A DNA stretch of 64,000 nucleotides, taken from Sandaracinaceae bacterium. Lineage in GTDB: Bacteria; Myxococcota_A; Polyangia; Polyangiales; Sandaracinaceae. The stretch spans positions 29,432 to 93,431 of the forward strand of contig JAHBWG010000030.1 in assembly GCA_019637095.1 (NCBI GenBank). The letters are read 5' to 3'. The notes beneath the pieces were generated by a model. It did no database searches and was not told the DNA's origin. It was given only the letters and a program-made list of their open reading frames with translations. A program made the translations under genes and the position numbers. Below, in pieces: positions 29,365-39,052 of this stretch (position 1 is the stretch's first letter; each line of letters starts with the position of its first letter).

Positions 29365-29841
29365 ATGACGAAGACGAAGAGGACGCTGGTCGGGGTGGTC
29401 GCGATCGGGCTCGCGGTGCTGACGGCGAGCGTCGCGCTCGCGCAGCCGACCGCGTGGGGCCGAGGGAGCCTGCGCCGCGATCAGATCGTGCGCGTGCAGT
29501 ACTTCACGGCGCCCTACGACGGCTGGTACTGCGTCCGCACGGTGGACGAGGACGGAACGGTCCGCGGCTGGCGTCAGTACGACGATCGGCGCAGCGGCTT
29601 CGTCTCGGGCCAGCTCGGGATCCCGGGGCTCATGAGCCTGCGCGCGGGGCTCGCGGTGATCGGGCCGTCGTCGGCGCCGCCGGCGCACACCGCGGACGGC
29701 GACACTCGGCTGCGCATGATCTTCCGGACGCCGGCGGGCGTCGCGCGGCGCGAGTACGCCGGCCGCGTGCCCGAGCCGGTGCGCGTCGTCGTCAACATCA
29801 TCGACGGCGCGCTCGGGACCTCGGGCGGCTGCGAGCTGTGA
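29365..29841 (+). CDS. Secreted protein of unknown function
   Basis: This 158-residue protein has a typical signal peptide (MTKTKRTLVGVVAIGLAVLT...ALAQP) and no lipobox. The mature part is basic and beta-rich, with YDGWYCVRTVDEDGTVRGWRQYDD and one further Cys near the C-terminus, possibly a single disulphide. No domain is recognised. GAGGAGG at 29351-29357 is a strong ribosome binding site, in contrast to many neighbours. A 7-bp GC hairpin follows the gene. Confidence 0.72.
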   Translation: MTKTKRTLVGVVAIGLAVLTASVALAQPTAWGRGSLRRDQIVRVQYFTAPYDGWYCVRTVDEDGTVRGWRQYDDRRSGFVSGQLGIPGLMSLRAGLAVIGPSSAPPAHTADGDTRLRMIFRTPAGVARREYAGRVPEPVRVVVNIIDGALGTSGGCEL

Positions 29842-29851
29842 GCCTTCGTCT

Positions 29852-29869
29852 GCCGAGGGCCTCCTCGGC
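29852..29869 (+). terminator. Hairpin after the secreted-protein gene
   Basis: GCCGAGG (29852-29858) pairs with CCTCGGC (29863-29869) across a 4-nt loop, 10 nt after the stop codon. There is no T-run. Confidence 0.5.
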
Positions 29870-30018
29870 TGCTCGATGGATCGACCGCCTTCGATCGAGG
29901 CTCCCCTCGAAGGGTCGGTCTCGACGGCGAGCGCGAGCGCGGGCGCTCGATGGATCGGCGGGCCTGGCGCGCCGCGTCCGGCGGCGCGCCGGGCGACGGC
30001 GTGGCAGGCTCGCGCGCG

Positions 30019-32664
30019 ATGACCAAGCACGTCTACCAGTTCGGTCGCGCGGGCACCGATGGCCGCGCCTCGATGCGCGAGCTCCTCGGCGGCAAGGGCG
30101 CCAACCTCGCGGAGATGGCCGCGGCGGGGCTGCCCGTCCCGCCGGGGTTCACGATCACGACGGAGGTCTGCGCGGAGGTCGGCGCCGCGGGCGCGCTCCC
30201 GGACTGGCTGTGGGCAGAGATCGATCAGGGGCTCGCGGGGCTCGAGCAGGAGCTCGGGCTCTCGCTCGGCGACGCGAAGCGGCCGCTCCTCGTGAGCGTG
30301 CGCTCGGGCGCCGCCGTGTCGATGCCGGGGATGATGGACACCGTCCTGAACCTCGGGATGAACCGCGCGGTGGTCGATGGGCTCGCGGCGCGCTCGGGCA
30401 AGCCGCGCTTCGCGTGGGACGCCTACCGGCGCTTCCTCCACATGTTCGGCGACGTGGTGCTCGGGCTCCCGCACGAGGCGTTCGAGCACGCGATCGCCGA
30501 GCTCAAGCGCGAGCGCGGCGCCGACAGCGATCAGGCGCTCGACGAGGCGGCGCTGCGCGAGCTCGCCGACCGCTACCTCTCGATCTACGAGGCCAACGGG
30601 CAGGCGTTCCCCGTCGACCCGCGCGAGCAGCTCGAGCGCGCGATCCTCGCCGTGTTCGCCTCGTGGGAGTCGCCCCGCGCGAGGAAGTACCGCGAGGTGC
30701 AGGGCATCCGCGGCCTCGTCGGGACGGCGGTCAACGTGCAGGCGATGGTGTACGGCAACACCGGCCCGCGATCGGCGACGGGGGTGCTCTTCACGCGCGA
30801 TCCGGCGACGGGCGAGCGCGAGCTCTACGGCGAGTACCTCGTCGACGCGCAGGGCGAGGACGTCGTCGCGGGCGTGCGCACGCCCAAGCCGATCGCGGAG
30901 CTCGCGGCCGAGATGCCGGAGGCGCACGCCGAGCTGCGCGGGCTCGCCGAGCAGCTCGAGCGCCACTTCCGCTGCATCCAGGACGTCGAGTTCACCGTCG
31001 AGGAGGGGCGGCTGTTCCTGTTGCAGACGCGCACCGGCAAGCGGACGGGCGCGGCGGCGGTGCGCATCGCGGTCGACATGGTCGAGGAGGGGCTCGTGAC
31101 GAGAGAGGACGCCATCGCGCGCCTCGTGGAGCCCGCGCACGTCGACCAGCTCCTGCATCCGCGCTTCGCCGACGAGGCGCGCTACCGCCGCGAGGGGCTC
31201 GTGCTCGCGAAGGGCCTCGCCGCCTCGCCGGGCGCCGCGGTCGGCCGGCTCGTGTTCAGCGCCGAGGACGCCGAGGCGTGGCGCGAGCGGGGCGAGCGCG
31301 TCGTGCTCGCGCGCACCGAGACGAGCCCCGAGGACGTCGCGGGCATGCACGCGGCGCAAGGGGTGCTCACCACGCGCGGCGGGATGACGAGCCACGCCGC
31401 GGTGGTCGCGCGCGGGTGGGGCAAGCCGTGCGTCGCGGGCTGCGGCGCGCTCGTGATCGACCACCGCCTCGAGACGCTCACCGACGGGACGCTCACCCTG
31501 GCCAAGGGCGACTGGATCAGCCTCAACGGCACGACGGGCGAGGTGATCCGCGGTGAGCAGGTGCTCGCGGAGGCGGTCGTCTCCGGCAAGCTCGACGTGT
31601 TCATGGGGTGGGTCGATGCGCAACGTGTCTTGCGTGTGCGCGCCAACGCGGACACGCCGAAGGACGCCGCCGCCGCGCGCAAGCTCGGCGCCGAGGGCAT
31701 CGGCCTCGTGCGCACCGAGCACATGTTCTTCGAGGACGAGCGCATCGTCTCCATGCGCAAGATGATCCTCGCGACGGACGTCGAGGGCCGGCGCGCCGCG
31801 CTCGCGGAGCTTCTCCCGCACCAGCGCGCGGACTTCGAGGGCATCTTCCGCGCGATGGACGGGCTGCCGGTGACGATCCGCCTGCTCGACCCGCCGCTGC
31901 ACGAGTTCCTGCCGGAGGATCCGCACGCGCAGGCCCAGCTCGCCAAGGCGATGGGCCTGCACCCGGAGCGCGTCCGCCAGCGCGTGCTCGCGCTCGAGGA
32001 GGAGAACCCGATGCTCGGGCACCGCGGCTGCCGCCTCGGGATCACGCACCCGGAGATCACCGAGATGCAGGCGCGCGCGATCTTCGAGGCCGCGGTCGCC
32101 GTCGCGGCCGACGGCGTCGCGGTGCACCCGGAGGTGATGGTCCCGCTCGTCGGGCACGCGCGCGAGCTCGCGCACCAGAAGGCGATCGTCGAGCGCGTCG
32201 CGCGCGAGGTGCTCGGCGCCGCGGGCGTCGAGGTCGCCTACGCCGTCGGGACGATGATCGAGGTGCCGCGCGCCGCGCTGATCGCGGGGGCGCTCGCGAA
32301 GGACGCCGAGTTCTTCTCGTTCGGCACCAACGATCTCACGCAGCTCACCATGGGGGTGAGCCGTGACGACGTGGCGAGCTTCATGCCGCAGATGATCGAG
32401 CAAGGGATCTTGCCTGAGGATCCCTTCCGCTCGATCGACGTCGAGGGCGTCGGCGAGCTCGTGCGCGTCGCGGTCGAGCGCGGCCGCGCCGCGCGCGCGG
32501 ACCTGCACCTCGGCATCTGCGGCGAGCACGGCGGCGACCCGCGCTCCATCGAGCTCTTCGCCGAGCTCGGGCTCGACTACGTGAGCTGCTCGCCCTTCCG
32601 CGTGCCCGTCGCGCGCCTCGCCGCGGCGCAAGCGGCCTTGGCGATCCGTCGCGCGACCGGATGA
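30019..32664 (+). CDS. ppdK: Pyruvate, phosphate dikinase
   Basis: The 881-residue enzyme interconverts pyruvate + ATP + Pi and phosphoenolpyruvate + AMP + PPi. The N-terminal ATP-grasp domain begins [20 protein letters not shown] and contains [16 protein letters not shown]. The phosphohistidine domain has [16 protein letters not shown] with the catalytic His near residue 458. The C-terminal TIM barrel contains [32 protein letters not shown] and LGICGEHGG with the catalytic Cys near residue 833. Length is normal. The last 95 bp before the stop occur again, identical, at 38745-38839. The 5' region holds a strong hairpin and a 13-bp direct repeat. Confidence 0.97.
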   Translation: MTKHVYQFGRAGTDGRASMRELLGGKGANLAEMAAAGLPVPPGFTITTEVCAEVGAAGALPDWLWAEIDQGLAGLEQELGLSLGDAKRPLLVSVRSGAAVSMPGMMDTVLNLGMNRAVVDGLAARSGKPRFAWDAYRRFLHMFGDVVLGLPHEAFEHAIAELKRERGADSDQALDEAALRELADRYLSIYEANGQAFPVDPREQLERAILAVFASWESPRARKYREVQGIRGLVGTAVNVQAMVYGNTGPRSATGVLFTRDPATGERELYGEYLVDAQGEDVVAGVRTPKPIAELAAEMPEAHAELRGLAEQLERHFRCIQDVEFTVEEGRLFLLQTRTGKRTGAAAVRIAVDMVEEGLVTREDAIARLVEPAHVDQLLHPRFADEARYRREGLVLAKGLAASPGAAVGRLVFSAEDAEAWRERGERVVLARTETSPEDVAGMHAAQGVLTTRGGMTSHAAVVARGWGKPCVAGCGALVIDHRLETLTDGTLTLAKGDWISLNGTTGEVIRGEQVLAEAVVSGKLDVFMGWVDAQRVLRVRANADTPKDAAAARKLGAEGIGLVRTEHMFFEDERIVSMRKMILATDVEGRRAALAELLPHQRADFEGIFRAMDGLPVTIRLLDPPLHEFLPEDPHAQAQLAKAMGLHPERVRQRVLALEEENPMLGHRGCRLGITHPEITEMQARAIFEAAVAVAADGVAVHPEVMVPLVGHARELAHQKAIVERVAREVLGAAGVEVAYAVGTMIEVPRAALIAGALAKDAEFFSFGTNDLTQLTMGVSRDDVASFMPQMIEQGILPEDPFRSIDVEGVGELVRVAVERGRAARADLHLGICGEHGGDPRSIELFAELGLDYVSCSPFRVPVARLAAAQAALAIRRATG
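32565..32659 (+). repeat. 95-bp direct repeat, copy 1 (ppdK 3' end)
   Basis: These 95 bp, ending 5 bp before the last base of ppdK, are identical to 38745-38839. The repeats bracket 6.1 kb that contains the protease and the duplicated lipoprotein genes. Confidence 0.95.
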
Positions 32665-32740
32665 CACCGGGCAACATGCGTTGGGTGTACGCGGCTTGAC
32701 CGCGCACTGACCGGAGCGCAACCTCCCTCCAGGAGGGGCG

Positions 32741-35700
32741 ATGAAGAGCACCGCAAGAGCGCCGTTGAGCCTGCTGGCCAGCCTGGCCATGACCGCCGGT
32801 GCGTGCACCGCCGATCTCGACGGTGCCCAGGTTTCCGTCATCGGGGGGGGGGGGACCTCGCGCCGCGGGGTCGTGCCAGCGTAGCCCTCGCCGGGTGCTC
32901 TGCGACGCTCATCGCGCCTGACTGGGTGTTGACCGCAGCGCACTGCATTGGAGGATACGACCCCGAACGGTCGCCGGTCGTCACGCTGCGCTATCTCGAT
33001 GGCGCGGCGCTGGTGATCGACCAACGGCGAAGCGACGCTTGCTTTCTTCACCCGAACGCGTGGGACGCGGGGTTCTGTCCTCTGCGATCGGGGACGTCGT
33101 GCGAGGAGACGTCCATCCGTCGCGACTGCTTTCGAGAGAACAACGACTATGCGCTCTTGCACCTCGCGGAGCCGTTCTCCGTGCCCCCTGCAGCCACTCG
33201 CGACGTCGGTCCTCCGCGTCCGTGCTTCGACGAGGGCGGCCAGTTCGAGTTCGTCTTCCGCGGGCAGGGGCCCGGGACTTTCGCGGACCCGACCGCTCCG
33301 TACCGACCCGTCATCGGCGGCGTGGCGTCGATCCAATCGTTCGCCTCCGGCCTTCGGCTGTTCGCCGATACGCTGGACGGGTCGGGACAGCTCTTCCAGA
33401 GCGGCGACTCCGGAGGAACCTACACCGTAGCGACCGACGACGAGCACGGCCCAGTGATCGCCGCGGCCGAGAGCGTCCTCACGGGCATCGGCGGCGGGGG
33501 CGGTTCGGTTCGCTCGCCCCGCTCGCGCTCGGGGCTGCTGTGGGACCCTTCGAACATCGACTGGCTGTGGTCCGTCGTCGATCCGACCAGCGCCTGCACG
33601 CTGGGCTCGCGACGCCTCTGCATCTGGGGCGGACGGGTCTGGCCCGACTCGGACGGCGACGGGCTGCCGGACATCCGCGACCTCTGCCCGTCGGTGCCCT
33701 TCGACTGCGGCGCCGACGGCATCTGCCCAGGACAGCCCGGCTACACGGCCCCGGACGCAGGCGAGTCGCCCGTCGCGAACGGGAACCACCTCGACTCGGA
33801 CGGCGACTACATCGGCGACGAGTGCGAGGCCCTCGGCTGCCTCGACAACTGCAGCGGCGATCGGGACGGCGATCGCATCTTCGACGACTGCGACACCTGT
33901 CCCGACGTCCCGAACACGGATCAAGCGGACTGCGACGGGAACGGGGTCGGCGACGCGTGCGAGGCCGACCGGGACGGCGACGGGATCGTCGACCCGTGCG
34001 ACAACTGTCCAGACCACGCCAACCCGGCGCAGGCGAACTGCAACCTCGAGGCGGAGACGTTCCTCGGCGTGCGCCCGCGCGGCGACGTGTGCGATCCGGT
34101 CCCGTGCGCGGAGACCGAGCTCACGCTCGCGCCTGCGTCGACCGACCCGTTCGGTCGTCGCACCACCTCGATGGACTCGATCCGCTACGACGCGCGCGTC
34201 GGCACCGAAGACCCGCGGGCTCCGCCGCGGACGCTCGTCGGGAGAACGACGCTGCGGTTCTGTCGATGCTCCGCCGCCACCGACAACCTGCCGCGGTCAC
34301 GAACCAACTGTCAGGAAGATTTGGGCACGGGAGACGGCTCCTGCACTCTCCTCGACCTCGACGCGCACGACCGCGACACGGAGTCGATCCCGTGGCGCTG
34401 GACGTCGCACGGCCCCCTCGGGACCAACCCCACGATGGTCGACAGCTACGGGCCCCCGACCGGCGCGTTCGTGGCCGACCGCACCGTCCCGCGCTGGCAG
34501 CTTCAGGACGTCGACATCCCGCGGTGGCTCAGGAACCGGGTGGCGGCTCCCTTGTCACCGGTGCCCGTCGAGAGCTTCCCGCCCAACGCATCGGTGCCTG
34601 GGATCCTCTGGACCCACACGCCCGGCGCGGCGGGCGCGCCGAACTTCGATCTCGTCCCCGGCCTCGGCCGGCAGTACCGCCAGCTCGCGAGCTACTACTG
34701 GAGCGGCGGCGTCGAGCCGCCTGCGACGACGCGCGAGCCCTTCCCGTGCTTCATCCCCATCGCGCCGTTCCTCGGGGGGAGCGCGATCTGCCCGTTCTGC
34801 CGGGGGCACTTCCCGCAGCCGTGGCTCGCGTTCCCCGCGTTCGGGGCGTGCGGGCTGGTCCGCTTCGACGTCCCGTTCATCCAGCTCGGCGACTTCGTCA
34901 TCGAGCCCAACGAAGCGCGCCCCCTCCCCGGGCTCGCGCGCTTCGCCAACGATCCGGGGCCCTGGGTCGCGGCGGCCGAGACGGGGCGCTGGCTCCATGC
35001 GCAAGACGGCTTGCGATACGCCACCCTCCTCGACGGGTCCCGGGTCGGTCGCGTGGTGTTCGAGCTCGAGGGGCAATTCCACGAGCTCCCGCTCGGCTGC
35101 AACAAACCGCCGTGCGACTTCGTCGTGGCCTCGACCGAGCGCGCTCTCGCGGCGGGTGACACGCCGCCTGCGCGCGACGGGCACGCGGCGATCTTCGTCG
35201 CGACGCACGCCGCGCTCTACACCGTCGGCGGGCGCGGCGCGCGCGGCGAGCCGCTCGGGGACGTCTGGCGCTACGATGTCCCGAGCGGCCGGTGGCAACA
35301 GCTCCCGCTCGGCGGCGTCGCGCTCGGGACCGTGTTGGCCGGCGCGTACTCGCCGGTCGCCGACCGCCTCCTCGTGCTCGACGAAGTGACGAGCGCGGAG
35401 CCGATCGGGCGCTCGCAGCGCACGCGGCTCGTGCGCACCGCGCGCCTGTTGGCGCTCGATCCGCGCGGCGGCGCGCCTGTCGAGTGGGCGCGCTGGCCGC
35501 GCCGAGCGGCGAGCGCGACGTTCGCGATGTCGGTCGATCCAGAGGGCGCGATCTGGGTCGCGGCGTCGCCCGAGCGCGCGCCGGTGCACGTCGTCGTCCG
35601 CCTCTCGGTCGCCTCGCGCGCGGGCGGCGTCTCGCTCGCCGGCTGGCGCATCGCCCCGGGGCGGCTCTTGCCCGGAGCCGCGCGGGCTGACGACGCCGGG

Positions 35701-35805
35701 CTCACCCTCGTGACCGAGCTCGCCCCGCGCCGCAGCCCCACCGTCCGCCACCACGCCGCGGCTTCGCTCCTGCGGACGCCCGGGGGCCTCGACGAGTGCT
35801 TCTGA
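32741..35805 (+). CDS. Trypsin-like serine protease with TSP3 repeats, frameshifted at a G12 run
   Basis: A strong ribosome binding site (AGGAGGGG) precedes the ATG at 32741, which encodes a signal peptide (MKSTARAPLSLLASLAM...GAC) and the mature start VSVIGG. A run of 12 G (32843-32854) then puts the frame into an early stop at 32882. The other frame continues the protease for ~980 residues: TLIAPDWVLTAAHC with the catalytic His, NDYALLHL with the Asp and SGDSGGTY with the Ser. Four or five thrombospondin type-3 calcium repeats follow (DSDGDGLPD, DRDGDRIFD, DCDGNGVGD, DRDGDGIVD). A ~450-residue region includes one Kelch-like repeat (AALYTVGGRGARGEPLGDVW). A run of 10 or 13 G would restore one frame. 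It overlaps the next gene by 10 bp. Confidence 0.8.
32843..32854 (+). repeat. Homopolymer of 12 G in the protease coding region
   Basis: Twelve consecutive G lie just after codons for VSVI, at the propeptide/mature junction. The length puts the two halves of the gene out of frame. This is either a phase-variable tract or a sequencing error. Confidence 0.9.
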
Positions 35806-37040
35806 GCCCGCGCGCCTGCGTCCTCGCGTCGCTGCTCGCGCCGGCCTGCGCGGCGTGCGCGCCCGACGCACCCGAGGACGCCGGCCACGACGGCGGCCAC
35901 GATGCCGGTACCGACGCGGGCTTCGACGCGGGTCGTGACGCGGGGCCGCCGGACGCGGGCTTCGATGCCGGTCACGACGGCGGGCCCGACGACCCTGGCT
36001 GGGCGCCGTGGACGCAGGTAGAGAGGTGCACCTTCGAGCGCGCCACCTTTCCCGAGCGACTCCCCACCATCGGGTGGGCGCCCTGCGAGGAGGCGCCAGG
36101 CTGCCAACGCGTGGTCCCTCCGGCGCCCCACGTCGCGCGAGCTTGGTTCGACGGCGGGCGCGGATACCTTCAATCGATCACGGTCGAGGGGAACCAACGG
36201 ACGATCGTCTTGGCCGCCGTCGATGGTCCGACGCTGGCGGCATGGCGCTACCGGATTGCGCAAGACGGCTTCACGTGTAGGCTGGATCTGGGCGTGGGCG
36301 ATGGATTCGTAGGCTTTGTCCTCAGCTATTTCGTGGACGACCCGAGAGGCCGGGTCGACCAGGTGTTCCACACGGAGATCGGGCACCTGGCAGAGCTCGA
36401 GGTCGACCCGATCGCGGTGATCGCGCCCGGCGTCACCTCGCAACGAGTCAGCGTCTCGGCTGAGCTCGTCGCGTTCTGGACCGGGGCGTGGGCGGTGGGC
36501 GTCGATGTGCCGAGCGGTCGGGTCGCGTTCTTGAACGAGCCGCTCGGCGGCATCCCGCAGAACGTGACCGTCGTGGGCGACCAGGTGTTCTGGGAGGACT
36601 GGGCCGACCTGGTGCGGGTCGCCTCCGCGACGCTCGACGTGACGGCGTCGCTGTTCCACCGCGCGGACCCCGGGGACGTGAAGGGGTTCCGGACCGACGG
36701 GGTCGACTTCGCGTGGTTCGAGGGCTACGACCGCCACCCCGATGGCCGCTACGACCGACTCGAGCTGTGGACCGCGCCGTTCACCCGCGACCCCGCCGCG
36801 CTCTCGCCGCGGCGGGTGCGGGCCATGGAGATCCGCAGCGGCTCGATGTACGGTGGCGGCTGGTACGTGGTGCAGCGGGGGGCGCCCAACGGCTACGACG
36901 TGGTGAACGTGCGCGACGGCAGCCTTCGCCGTATCGCCGCCGGCGGCGGGGTCATGCCCCTCTACGTCGCCGAGCACGAGATCTTGTTCAGCACCGTTCG
37001 ATGGGATCCGAACACGCTGCCGCTCGTCGAGGAGCCGTGA
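35491..37040 (+). repeat. Tandem duplication unit, copy A (protease tail + lipoprotein)
   Basis: The sequence from the protease C-terminal coding region through the lipoprotein gene is repeated at 37112-38649. The two copies are nearly identical except for a divergent block of about 200 bp (36275-36470 here). Confidence 0.9.
35796..37040 (+). CDS. Lipoprotein with Asp-Ala-Gly linker, copy A
   Basis: This 414-residue protein has a signal peptide with a possible lipobox (LLAPACAAC) and a low-complexity linker of repeated DAG/HDGG units. The ~340-residue domain is rich in Trp/Tyr and beta strands with propeller-like repeats (GPTLAAWRYRIAQDG, GGIPQNVTVVGDQVFWEDWADLVRVASA). No family is recognised. 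The GTG start overlaps the protease stop by 10 bp, so the two are translated together. A second copy lies downstream; the proteins are almost identical except for residues ~160-225. The pairing with a secreted protease and the surface-protein features suggest a cell-surface partner or ligand-binding protein. Confidence 0.82.
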   Translation: MLLSPRACVLASLLAPACAACAPDAPEDAGHDGGHDAGTDAGFDAGRDAGPPDAGFDAGHDGGPDDPGWAPWTQVERCTFERATFPERLPTIGWAPCEEAPGCQRVVPPAPHVARAWFDGGRGYLQSITVEGNQRTIVLAAVDGPTLAAWRYRIAQDGFTCRLDLGVGDGFVGFVLSYFVDDPRGRVDQVFHTEIGHLAELEVDPIAVIAPGVTSQRVSVSAELVAFWTGAWAVGVDVPSGRVAFLNEPLGGIPQNVTVVGDQVFWEDWADLVRVASATLDVTASLFHRADPGDVKGFRTDGVDFAWFEGYDRHPDGRYDRLELWTAPFTRDPAALSPRRVRAMEIRSGSMYGGGWYVVQRGAPNGYDVVNVRDGSLRRIAAGGGVMPLYVAEHEILFSTVRWDPNTLPLVEEP

Positions 37041-37111
37041 AGCTCGCGTCGGCACGGCGCGGGTCGGGGTACGTCACGAGCGAGCAACGTAGATTGACGG
37101 GTGCGGCCCGC

Positions 37112-37426
37112 CGCTGGCCGCGCCGAGCGGCGAACGCGACGTTCGCGATGTCGGTCGATCCAGAGGGCGCGATCTGGGTCGCGGCGTCTCCGGAGCGCGC
37201 CCCGGTGCACGTCGTCGCGCGCCTCTCGGTCGCCTCGCGCACGGGCGGCGTCTCGCTCGCGGGCTGGCGGATCGCTTCGGGCCGGCTCCTGCCGGGGGCC
37301 GCCCGCGCCGACGACGCCGGCCTCACCCTCGTGACCGAGCTCGCCCCGCGCCGCAGCCCCACCGTCCGCCACCACGCCGCGGCTTCGCTCCTGCGGACGC
37401 CCGGGGGCCTCGACGAGTGCTTCTGA
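37112..37426 (+). pseudogene. Truncated copy of the protease C-terminal tail
   Basis: About 104 codons matching the last part of the protease (from RRAANATFAMSVDPEGAIW to LLRTPGGLDECF) stand alone here without a protease domain. The frame is open upstream but has no convincing start. It overlaps the start of the second lipoprotein copy just as the full protease overlaps the first, so it is the left end of a tandem duplication. Confidence 0.8.
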
Positions 37427-38649
37427 GCCCGCGCGCCTGCGTCCTCGCGTCGCTGCTCGCGCCGGCGTGCGCGGCGTGCGCGCCGGACGCACCCGAGGAC
37501 GCCGGCCACGACGGCGGCCACGATGCCGGTACCGACGCGGGCTTCGACGCGGGTCGTGACGCGGGGCCGCCGGACGCGGGCTTCGATGCCGGTCACGACG
37601 GCGGGCCCGACGACCCTGGCTGGGCGCCGTGGACGCAGGTAGAGAGGTGCACCTTCGAGCGCGCCACCTTTCCCGAGCGACTCCCCACCATCGGGTGGGC
37701 GCCCTGCGAGGAGGCGCCAGGCTGCCAACGCGTGGTCCCTCCGGCGCCCCACGTCGCGCGAGCTTGGTTCGACGGCGGGCGCGGATACCTTCAATCGATC
37801 ACGGTCGAGGGGAACCAACGGACGATCGTCTTGGCCGCCGTCGATGGTCCGACGCTGGCGGCATGGCGCTACCGGATTGCGCAAGACGGCTTCACATGTG
37901 GACACGATCTCGGTGTGGGAGACGGGTCCGTGGCGCTCGCCCTCGACTACTTCGTGAACGACCCGCGTGGCCGGGTGGACCACGTTTATCATGGACCTAT
38001 CCATGCCGTGCAGGATCTCACTGATCCGGTCGCCGTGATCGCGCCGGCCGTGACGTCTCAACGGATGGCTGTCTCGTCCCAGGTCGTCGCGCTCTGGACC
38101 GGGGCGTGGGCGGTCGGCGTCGACCCGAGGAGCGGTCGCGTCGCCTTCTTGAACGAGCCGCTCGGCGGCATCCCGCAGAACGTGACCGTCGTGGGCGACC
38201 AGGTCTTATGGGAGGACTGGGCCGACCTGGTGCGGGTCGCCTCCGCGACGCTCGACGTGACGGCGACGCTGTTCCATCGGGCGGACCCCGGGGACGTGAA
38301 GGGGTTCCGGACCGACGGGGTCGACTTCGCGTGGTTCGAGGGCTACGACCGGCGGCCCGATGGCCGCTACGACCGACTCGAGCTGTGGACCGCGCCGTTC
38401 ACCCGCGACCCCGCCGCGCTCTCGCCGCGGCGGGTGCGCGCCATGGACCACCGCGGCGGCTCGATGTACGGCGGCGGCTGGTACGTCGTCGCGCGTGGAG
38501 TGAGCGGCTGCGACGTGGTGAACGTGCGCGACGGCAGCTTGCGGCGCATCGCCGCCTGCGGCGTGCCCCTTTACGTCGCCGAGCACGAGATCCTGTTCAG
38601 CACCGTTCGATGGGATCCGAACACGCTGCCGCTCGTCGATGGACCGTGA
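37417..38649 (+). CDS. Lipoprotein with Asp-Ala-Gly linker, copy B
   Basis: This 410-residue near-duplicate of the gene at 35796 has the same signal peptide, DAG linker and domain. The first ~158 residues are identical or nearly so. Residues ~160-225 diverge strongly (GHDLGVGDGSVALALDYF against RLDLGVGDGFVGFVLSYF, then a run with little identity), after which the proteins converge again. The pattern indicates homogenisation of the flanks with a variable central segment. The GTG start overlaps the truncated protease tail by 10 bp. Confidence 0.82.
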   Translation: MLLSPRACVLASLLAPACAACAPDAPEDAGHDGGHDAGTDAGFDAGRDAGPPDAGFDAGHDGGPDDPGWAPWTQVERCTFERATFPERLPTIGWAPCEEAPGCQRVVPPAPHVARAWFDGGRGYLQSITVEGNQRTIVLAAVDGPTLAAWRYRIAQDGFTCGHDLGVGDGSVALALDYFVNDPRGRVDHVYHGPIHAVQDLTDPVAVIAPAVTSQRMAVSSQVVALWTGAWAVGVDPRSGRVAFLNEPLGGIPQNVTVVGDQVLWEDWADLVRVASATLDVTATLFHRADPGDVKGFRTDGVDFAWFEGYDRRPDGRYDRLELWTAPFTRDPAALSPRRVRAMDHRGGSMYGGGWYVVARGVSGCDVVNVRDGSLRRIAACGVPLYVAEHEILFSTVRWDPNTLPLVDGP

Positions 38650-39052
38650 GGCGTGCTCGTTCGGTGCTCGCGGAATAGATTGAGCAAGGTAACTTGCGGA
38701 CCCTCATCGCGGCGAGCTTGCGCTCGACCGACTTCGGGACGTCGGCTCGGGCTCGACTACGTGAGCTGCTCGCCCTTCCGCGTGCCCGTCGCGCGCCTCG
38801 CCGCGGCGCAAGCGGCCTTGGCGATCCGTCGCGCGACCGCGGCGAGCCGTCCCTGATCGGGGGCGGTCCGCAGCGCGGGCGCGGCGGTCCAGTCGGTCGC
38901 GTGAGGGAACGCAAGTGCCCGGAATCGTGCGGTTCACGGCGGGCTCGCGGACCGACGGTCCCACGCTCTTCGCGCACGGCGTCGCCGGATCATCAACGAC
39001 ACCGCGGGGTTAGGAACGTGCAATTGTCGTTCAGTGCTGGTACTCCGGTCCC
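38650..39052 (+). other. 403-bp region without an intact gene
   Basis: It holds the second copy of the ppdK 3' end (38745-38839) and otherwise no convincing ORF. TAGATTGA at 38676 also occurs 50 bp after the first lipoprotein copy (37090). The last ~30 bp before the M23 gene are AT-richer and probably hold its promoter (GGTACT, 8 nt before the ATG). Confidence 0.7.
38745..38839 (+). pseudogene. ppdK 3'-end fragment (95-bp direct repeat, copy 2)
   Basis: This stretch is identical to 32565-32659 over 95 bp, encoding [20 protein letters not shown] and a few more ppdK residues. It lacks the rest of ppdK and its own stop; the frame runs on a few codons to a TGA at 38854. It marks the right edge of the 6.1-kb island. 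Confidence 0.92.

Larger units (their letters stand above)
37112..38649 (+). repeat. Tandem duplication unit, copy B
   Basis: This second copy of the protease-tail plus lipoprotein unit is offset 1,621 bp from copy A at its left edge and 1,609 bp at its right edge. The divergent block is at about 37896-38090; the outer parts are near-identical. Confidence 0.9.

Noticed and set aside
29188..34017. 1,609-codon open frame on the minus strand across ppdK and the protease
   Set aside because: It is antisense to the conserved ppdK and protease motifs and consists of low-complexity Arg/Ala/Glu text. It is a shadow.
38653..38856. Possible 67-codon gene over the ppdK fragment
   Set aside because: Two thirds of it are the copied ppdK end and there is no ribosome binding site, so it is a chance frame over a remnant.
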